From NCBI GenBank assembly GCA_036655355.1, contig JAVVQG010000018.1, forward strand, positions 1 to 45,918: a stretch of 45,918 bases of DNA, read 5' to 3'. This stretch comes from JAUNSR01 sp036655355. Its GTDB lineage: Bacteria; Bacteroidota; Bacteroidia; Bacteroidales; JAUNSR01. The notes under the pieces are model-generated. The model saw nothing but the letters and a program-made list of their open reading frames with translations, did no database searches and was not told the DNA's origin. Numbering within the stretch: position 1 is the stretch's first letter; each line of letters starts with the position of its first letter. The translations under genes were made by a program, and so were the position numbers. This document shows, in pieces, positions 41,431 through 45,918 of the stretch.

Positions 41431-43155
41431 ATGAATAAGCTAATAAATTACCTCAGCATATTATTGATTGCCGTTTCCGCCGCTTTATTTTCCTGCGATA
41501 ATGTCGGCGACGATGTAATCAATCTCCCGGTCTATCCGGAAAACCCTGATGATCCGGATGTTTTGGGAAGCGGTACCGAAGAGGATCCCTATACCATCGC
41601 CTGGGTTCTCAAACAAACGGTGAGTGCCACGGATACCATCAAGAACGTATGGGTAAAGGGATACATCGTTGGTGCCGTTAACGGTATGGCGATCGCGGAG
41701 GCCACGTTTGATGTAACGGCTGTCACCACGCAGTCGAACTTCATCCTAGCCGCCTCTAAAGAGGAAACGGATTACACCAAGACCACTCCGGTAGCACTTT
41801 CGGTGGGTACCGTGAGAGATAAACTCAACCTGGTTTCCAATCCGGGTAATTTCGGAGCGCTGGTAACGATGCAATGCAGTATCGTTCGCTACTTCGGCGT
41901 GACGGGAATCAAAGAGGTGGTAGCCACAACCATTTCATTAGAGGGGGCGACCGAAAATCCGGATGTACCTGAGGCCTCGGGCGACGGATCCGAAAGCAAA
42001 CCGTATAACGTAGCGGCTGTGAAAGCGCTTAACCCGGGTGCCGAAGCGGTAGCCACGGGCGTGTGGGCCGAAGGATATATCGTAGGGTATCGCGACGGTA
42101 ATTTCGTAGATTTCTTCGGAACCCAAAGTAGCTACACATCCGATTACAACCTCTTCCTGGCTGACTCCAAAGATGCCAAAGTGATCGACAAATGCATCAG
42201 CATCCAGATTACCGCCAGCTATCGTGCCGCATTGGGTCTGATGAGCAATCCGTCGAACATGGGCAAAAAGGTAGCGATAAAAGGGGATGTCATGAAATAC
42301 AACGGCATCGCAGGAGTGAAAAATATGTCTGCCTACAAACTCGAAGGGGCTTCGGTCGATCCTGAAACACCGGATGAAACAACCGTTGTCTTATCCTATG
42401 GCGTCACATCGGTAAATATAAACGAGGCGTTGAACTGTGTTGTCACCACAGCGGTGACGAATGGCAAGGGAAATACCGTTATCACCGCTTCCGGCATGCC
42501 GGCATGGGTTACGTTCAAGGATAACGGAGACGGCACGGCGAGCCTTTCGGGCACGGCACCGGCTACTGAAGAGCGTTCGGAAATTACCCTTTCGGCTACC
42601 AACAACAATGTAACGGCGACAAAAACATTCACGCTTCGCGTAGTAGCGCCTGGCGCAGGCTTAATCGCCAACGGCGGGTTTGAAAATTGGAGCACGGAGA
42701 TGCCGGCGGGATGGAGTTTTAAAAGTGTCGACGGTGTAACGTATGCAAAAGAGAACGGCATCCGGCAGGCAGGTGCGTACTCCGTAAAAGTGAATTCCGG
42801 TGAGAAAGCCGGTACGGCCAATATCACGGCCGACCGTATTCAGCTCGAACCGGGCGACTATACCTATTCATTCTATTATTACCTGGATGCATCCACTGCG
42901 GTAAGCAACACGTTCCGGGCATGGGGTATGATTTACGACGACATGACCGCTACTTCACAAAGCAAGGACACTGATTTCGATGCAATGAAAAAATTAATCC
43001 AGCCATCGTCTTACGTACCGACCGATAAAAAAGGGGAATGGGTGAAATATGAGATTAATTTCAGCGTACCGAAAACAGCCTTTGTGGTTTTCGAAGTACG
43101 TTTTTATAAAGGCACCGCCGGTTATGTGGATTCTGTGGAACTTTTGAAAAAATAA
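41431..43155 (+). CDS. DUF6359-type surface lipoprotein with duplicated OB-like domain
   Basis: A 574-residue lipoprotein with lipobox Cys22 (ALFSC) followed by DNVGDD. Two copies of a similar beta domain are visible: residues 45-170 (GSGTEEDPYTIAWVLKQ, VWVKGYIVGAVNGM) and 185-305 (GDGSESKPYNVAAVKAL, VWAEGYIVGYRDGNF), the DUF6359 pattern. An Ig/cadherin-like domain follows (about 315-405), then a C-terminal jelly-roll (about 410-574, NGGFENWSTEMPAGW) like carbohydrate-binding modules. The OB-like repeats could bind single-stranded nucleic acid, which would suit the nuclease in the next gene (5 bp away). Function is inferred. Confidence 0.82.
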   Translation: MNKLINYLSILLIAVSAALFSCDNVGDDVINLPVYPENPDDPDVLGSGTEEDPYTIAWVLKQTVSATDTIKNVWVKGYIVGAVNGMAIAEATFDVTAVTTQSNFILAASKEETDYTKTTPVALSVGTVRDKLNLVSNPGNFGALVTMQCSIVRYFGVTGIKEVVATTISLEGATENPDVPEASGDGSESKPYNVAAVKALNPGAEAVATGVWAEGYIVGYRDGNFVDFFGTQSSYTSDYNLFLADSKDAKVIDKCISIQITASYRAALGLMSNPSNMGKKVAIKGDVMKYNGIAGVKNMSAYKLEGASVDPETPDETTVVLSYGVTSVNINEALNCVVTTAVTNGKGNTVITASGMPAWVTFKDNGDGTASLSGTAPATEERSEITLSATNNNVTATKTFTLRVVAPGAGLIANGGFENWSTEMPAGWSFKSVDGVTYAKENGIRQAGAYSVKVNSGEKAGTANITADRIQLEPGDYTYSFYYYLDASTAVSNTFRAWGMIYDDMTATSQSKDTDFDAMKKLIQPSSYVPTDKKGEWVKYEINFSVPKTAFVVFEVRFYKGTAGYVDSVELLKK

Positions 43156-43160
43156 AACCG

Positions 43161-44087
43161 ATGAGAATACCCGATACGATGAGACCGATTGATGTAAAAA
43201 GATTATTTCTGTTCGCATCACTCTTCCTGGTTCTTTTTTCCTCCTGTTTCAAGGAGGATTCGCCGGAAGATCCGAACGGAGGAGATATTGAAATCCCCGA
43301 AGGTGATTACATCCAGGGGAAGAAAGAACGCAACCTGAAATCAGCGTGGAATCAAAAGCTCACCGCCGTTCACATCCATCAGTCGTACGCTGAGGTCTGG
43401 CGTGCATTCTATACTACGGACGTGCGCGCCGACGGGTATGTGGCGGATCTATACGGAGGGCCCACTACCAACTACAAACTGGGAAGCGACCAACAGGGCA
43501 CTTCATTGGATCCGGACAGCTATAACCGGGAACACTCTTTTCCGAAAAGCTGGTTCGGTACGAAAGATCAAGATTATGATCTATACACGGATCTGTTCAA
43601 CCTCTACCCTTCGGATGCCACGGCAAATTCGAGAAGAAGCAACTTCCCGTTTGGCGAAATACAGGGGACGGCCCTCTGGACGAATACCTATTGCAAGTTG
43701 GGTAATATGACCGCCGTGGGTTTCAGCGGCAAAGTTTTTGAACCAAACGATGAGATAAAGGGCGATCTGGCACGAACCTATTTTTACATAGCTACCCGTT
43801 ATGAAAAGGAAAATTTCTCGAGTTGGGGCTCCTCCGGGGCCCAGCTCCTTACCTATTCGGCTTATCCTTTTTTCAAGAGCTGGCAATTGAATCTGCTGCT
43901 CAAATGGCATCGTGCGGATCCCGTGAGCGAGAAGGAGCGAAAAAGAAATGAAGCGGTAAAAGCGATTCAGGGAAACAGAAACCCGTATATCGATTATCCG
44001 GAACTGGTGGAGTACATTTGGGGAACCCTAAAAGAGAAACCCTTTTACTACATACATACGGCTCAGGGAAAAGAAATCTTCAATTAA
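43161..44087 (+). CDS. Endonuclease I-family lipoprotein (extracellular nuclease)
   Basis: A 308-residue nuclease. The N terminus contains a hydrophobic segment and a lipobox (LFSSC, Cys29) followed by FKEDSPED, so the mature protein is probably surface-anchored; the true start may be the ATG at 43179. The catalytic region reads YNREHSFPKSWFG, then YTDLFNLYPSDATANSRRSNFPFGEI, the Endonuclease_1 core with the metal-binding His and Asn residues; EHSFP replaces the more usual EHSWP. It would cleave extracellular DNA, or RNA, nonspecifically. Last gene of the receptor operon, 5 bp after the DUF6359-type lipoprotein. Confidence 0.9.
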   Translation: MRIPDTMRPIDVKRLFLFASLFLVLFSSCFKEDSPEDPNGGDIEIPEGDYIQGKKERNLKSAWNQKLTAVHIHQSYAEVWRAFYTTDVRADGYVADLYGGPTTNYKLGSDQQGTSLDPDSYNREHSFPKSWFGTKDQDYDLYTDLFNLYPSDATANSRRSNFPFGEIQGTALWTNTYCKLGNMTAVGFSGKVFEPNDEIKGDLARTYFYIATRYEKENFSSWGSSGAQLLTYSAYPFFKSWQLNLLLKWHRADPVSEKERKRNEAVKAIQGNRNPYIDYPELVEYIWGTLKEKPFYYIHTAQGKEIFN

Positions 44088-44101
44088 TTTCAATTCGGTT
44101 G

Positions 44102-44132
44102 TTTCATAATTGAAAAATAATCAATACATTTG
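44102..44132 (+). promoter_or_regulatory. Promoter of rpmE2
   Basis: TTTC (44102-44105), a 19-bp spacer and TACATTTG (44125-44132): the -7 box is perfect and the -33 differs by one base. It lies 63 bp before the rpmE2 ATG. Confidence 0.6.
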
Positions 44133-44194
44133 CAAGCCAAAAGGATCACACTACCAATTCAAACGATAATTATAATTATAAAGACTATATAGCA

Positions 44195-44446
44195 ATGAAA
44201 CAAGGACTTCATCCTGAAAACTACCGTCCAGTAGTATTCAAAGACATGTCAAATGATGACACTTTCATTTCACGTTCTACTATCAACACAAGAGAAACTA
44301 TCGAAATTGATGGTGTAACTTATCCATTGGTTAAACTTGAGATCACAAGCTCATCTCACCCATTCTTCACTGGTAAAGCGAAATTGGTGGATACAGCTGG
44401 TCGCGTAGACAAGTTCATGAGCCGTTACGCAAACAGAAAAAAATAA
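44195..44446 (+). CDS. rpmE2: 50S ribosomal protein L31 type B
   Basis: An 83-residue L31 (MKQGLHPENYRPVVFKDMSNDDTFISRSTI...). The CxxC zinc ligands of the ordinary L31 are missing, and the length and HPFFTGKAKLVDTAGRVDKF end are those of the zinc-free type B form. In many bacteria type B replaces the zinc form under zinc starvation; in Bacteroidota it is often the only copy, so regulation cannot be assumed. Single gene with its own promoter and terminator. Confidence 0.96.
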   Translation: MKQGLHPENYRPVVFKDMSNDDTFISRSTINTRETIEIDGVTYPLVKLEITSSSHPFFTGKAKLVDTAGRVDKFMSRYANRKK

Positions 44447-44473
44447 TTTCTGTTTCGCAAAAACATATAAAGG

Positions 44474-44504
44474 AAGCTTCGATCGAAAGGTCGGAGCTTT
44501 TTTT
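44474..44504 (+). terminator. Terminator after rpmE2
   Basis: Stem aagcttcgat / gtcggagctt, with two G-T pairs and a short loop, followed by a run of seven T. About 27 bp past the stop. Confidence 0.8.
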
Positions 44505-44637
44505 ATATCCGGTAATCGCATCCTTTTTTTTTATAACTTTATTGAACGTAAGAACTGAACCTTGATCCGCTTGAAGAAGTTAATATAGAAGAGGTTATTT
44601 TCTACAGTCTCAAATACGTTAAGATATCTCATATACT

Positions 44638-45825
44638 ATGAACATCATTCTATTCGACGGAGAGATTCGGGCGAATCTGCTTCCCCTCTCCTTTACCCGC
44701 CCCATCGCAGATTTCCGTTTCGGAATACTAACGATTCGCGAAAAATGGGAACGTATGCTTCCCGGCACCTATTCTTACCTCACCGAAGAATACCTATCCG
44801 GGAAATACCCCGTACAAATCACCGACGATAATCTTTTCATCAGCGGAAACAGTTGTCCTTCACTGATGCTCAGTGCGGAGGTAGCCGCACTTGAACCGGG
44901 CGAAGCGTTACGCGACAAAGGTCGTTTGATTGCTTTTCGGGGTACGATGGAGCAATTCTCAACGGAAACCTTCCTAAAGATGAAAGAAACGGAAAGCACT
45001 TACCTTACTTTCAACTACATCTACGATCTGTTTCTACGGAACGAACAGGCGATTGAAGAGGATTTCCGACTGATCGCTGACGGACGTCAATCGCAGGAAC
45101 TTAGCAAAAGCGTACAGGTGATCGGAGATCCTTACTTCTCAGACGGCTTCCCGAAGATATTCATCGAAGAGGGGGCTACGGTGGAATGTGTGATTCTGAA
45201 TGTCACCAAAGGTCCCGTGTATATCGGATCCGAAGCGGATATACAGGAAGGGTCGGCCATTCGCGCTCCATTCGCGGCATGCGAACATGCGGTGGTGAAT
45301 ATGAATACGAAAATATACGGCGCAACCACCCTCGGTCCTTATTGCAAGGTGGGTGGCGAACTGAATAATGTGATCCTCTTCGGATATTCCAACAAAGCGC
45401 ACGAAGGATTTCTAGGGAATGCTGTGATTGGAGAATGGTGCAACATCGGTGCCGGAACAAATGCTTCTAATCTGAAAAACGATTATACGGAGATCAAACT
45501 GTGGAATTATCCACTGGGACGGTTCCTGAAAACGGGACTTCAGTTCTGCGGCCTTATCATGGGAGACCACTCGAAAGCGGGAATCAACTGCATGTTCAAC
45601 ACCGCCACCGTACTGGGTGTGGGGGTAAACATTTACGGTTCGGGCTTCCCCCGCAATTTTGTCCCCTCTTTCAGCGAAGGGGGTACGGCCGGGTTCTCCG
45701 ACGTTTCATTGGTGAAATTCTTCCAAACAGCCTCTAAGATGATGGGGCGTCGTGAAGTGGAACTAACCGAAACCGATAAAGCGATTTTCGAGTACATCGC
45801 TTCCGAAGCGGAGAATTACAAGTAA
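44638..45825 (+). CDS. GlmU-like sugar nucleotidyltransferase with left-handed beta-helix
   Basis: A 395-residue protein in the GlmU family of Bacteroidota. The N-terminal half (about 1-165) is a divergent nucleotidyltransferase fold beginning MNIILFDGEIRANLLPLSFTRPIADFRFGILTIREKWE; the usual GlmU LAAGxGTRM loop is absent. The C-terminal half (about 170-370) is a hexapeptide-repeat left-handed beta-helix with the acetyltransferase-like run EGFLGNAVIGEWCNIGAGTNASNLKNDY. It may activate or acylate sugar phosphates for envelope glycans, but the exact reaction is unknown. Monocistronic as far as the window shows. Confidence 0.85.
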   Translation: MNIILFDGEIRANLLPLSFTRPIADFRFGILTIREKWERMLPGTYSYLTEEYLSGKYPVQITDDNLFISGNSCPSLMLSAEVAALEPGEALRDKGRLIAFRGTMEQFSTETFLKMKETESTYLTFNYIYDLFLRNEQAIEEDFRLIADGRQSQELSKSVQVIGDPYFSDGFPKIFIEEGATVECVILNVTKGPVYIGSEADIQEGSAIRAPFAACEHAVVNMNTKIYGATTLGPYCKVGGELNNVILFGYSNKAHEGFLGNAVIGEWCNIGAGTNASNLKNDYTEIKLWNYPLGRFLKTGLQFCGLIMGDHSKAGINCMFNTATVLGVGVNIYGSGFPRNFVPSFSEGGTAGFSDVSLVKFFQTASKMMGRREVELTETDKAIFEYIASEAENYK

Positions 45826-45868
45826 GCTGAAGCAAAAATTACAAAAAAGAGGCTATCCGATTCTGAAG

Positions 45869-45918
45869 TGCACCCCAAAAGTTAGACAAAAAACTTTTGG
45901 GGTGCATTCTTTATGAAA
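45869..45918. mobile_element. Probable left end of an insertion sequence (partial)
   Basis: A perfect 15-bp inverted repeat (TGCACCCCAAAAGTT, 45869-45883, with 45892-45906) around an 8-nt loop is followed at 45913 by ATGAAA, which runs off the window. TGCACCCC at an end, a palindrome just inside it, and a start codon a few bases later resemble the left ends of IS3-family elements as I remember them in Bacteroidota. A strong hairpin at an IS end also blocks outside transcripts. No transposase is visible, so this is a guess; a plain terminator for the gene before is the alternative. Confidence 0.5.

Overview
The window comes from a member of the Bacteroidota, most likely order Bacteroidales. 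The promoters fit the Bacteroidota form (TTTG about 19-21 bp upstream of TAnnTTTG), and starts are A-rich without Shine-Dalgarno sequences. Gene content also fits: PorQ of the type IX secretion system, a NigD-like lipoprotein, a TonB receptor with surface lipoproteins, DUF1573, DUF5683 and DUF5689 proteins, and blocks such as parA-parB-DUF5683-mltD-rel and porQ-cmk-ispH. Family or genus cannot be fixed from this window.

Layout. 1-447: two tandem leftward promoters that probably serve an RNA operon outside the window. 448-2682: large secreted protein with a type IX-like C-terminal sorting domain. 2981-5818 (minus): ribosomal operon rplM-rpsI-rpsB-tsf with its promoter, an internal hairpin and a terminator. 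6155-9082 (minus): NigD-like lipoprotein, then the surE-lpxB pair. 9496-15899 (plus): parA, parB, DUF5683, LysM lytic transglycosylase, small winged-helix protein, and bifunctional rel. 15992-17265 (minus): MerR regulator and M23 peptidase, divergent from alaS (17481-20099). 20199-21595: three identical 20-bp palindromes at an exact 40-bp period, plus a weaker fourth over the start codon, in front of an AAA/DUF4143 ATPase. 21832-24036: DUF1573 protein and meaB. 24355-27992 (minus): pfkA, ispH, cmk, porQ. 28249-34273 (plus): tonB, a prenyl synthase, an unknown gene, tatD, tRNA-Ser, and the exbB / membrane protein / exbD / exbD cluster. 34487-35482 (minus): class II aldolase. 35577-44087: a secreted EEP-family nuclease/phosphatase divergent from a TonB receptor, two surface lipoproteins and an endonuclease I lipoprotein. 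44195-45825: rpmE2 and a GlmU-like nucleotidyltransferase. 45869-45918: probable left end of an insertion sequence.

How the genes fit together. Most of the window is core chromosome: translation, lipid A, segregation, stringent response, glycolysis and isoprenoids. Energised outer-membrane import is present as TonB and ExbB/ExbD, and at 35577-44087 there is a client that looks built for breaking down and importing extracellular nucleic acid.

The most interesting accessory signals are the phased palindrome array at the ATPase gene, the nuclease/TonB locus, and a recurrent theme of short intergenic tandem repeats: three unrelated arrays with a 22-bp unit, one with 11 bp, one with 16 bp and one with 12 bp. 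Everything was read by eye. No similarity search, folding program or codon statistic was run.
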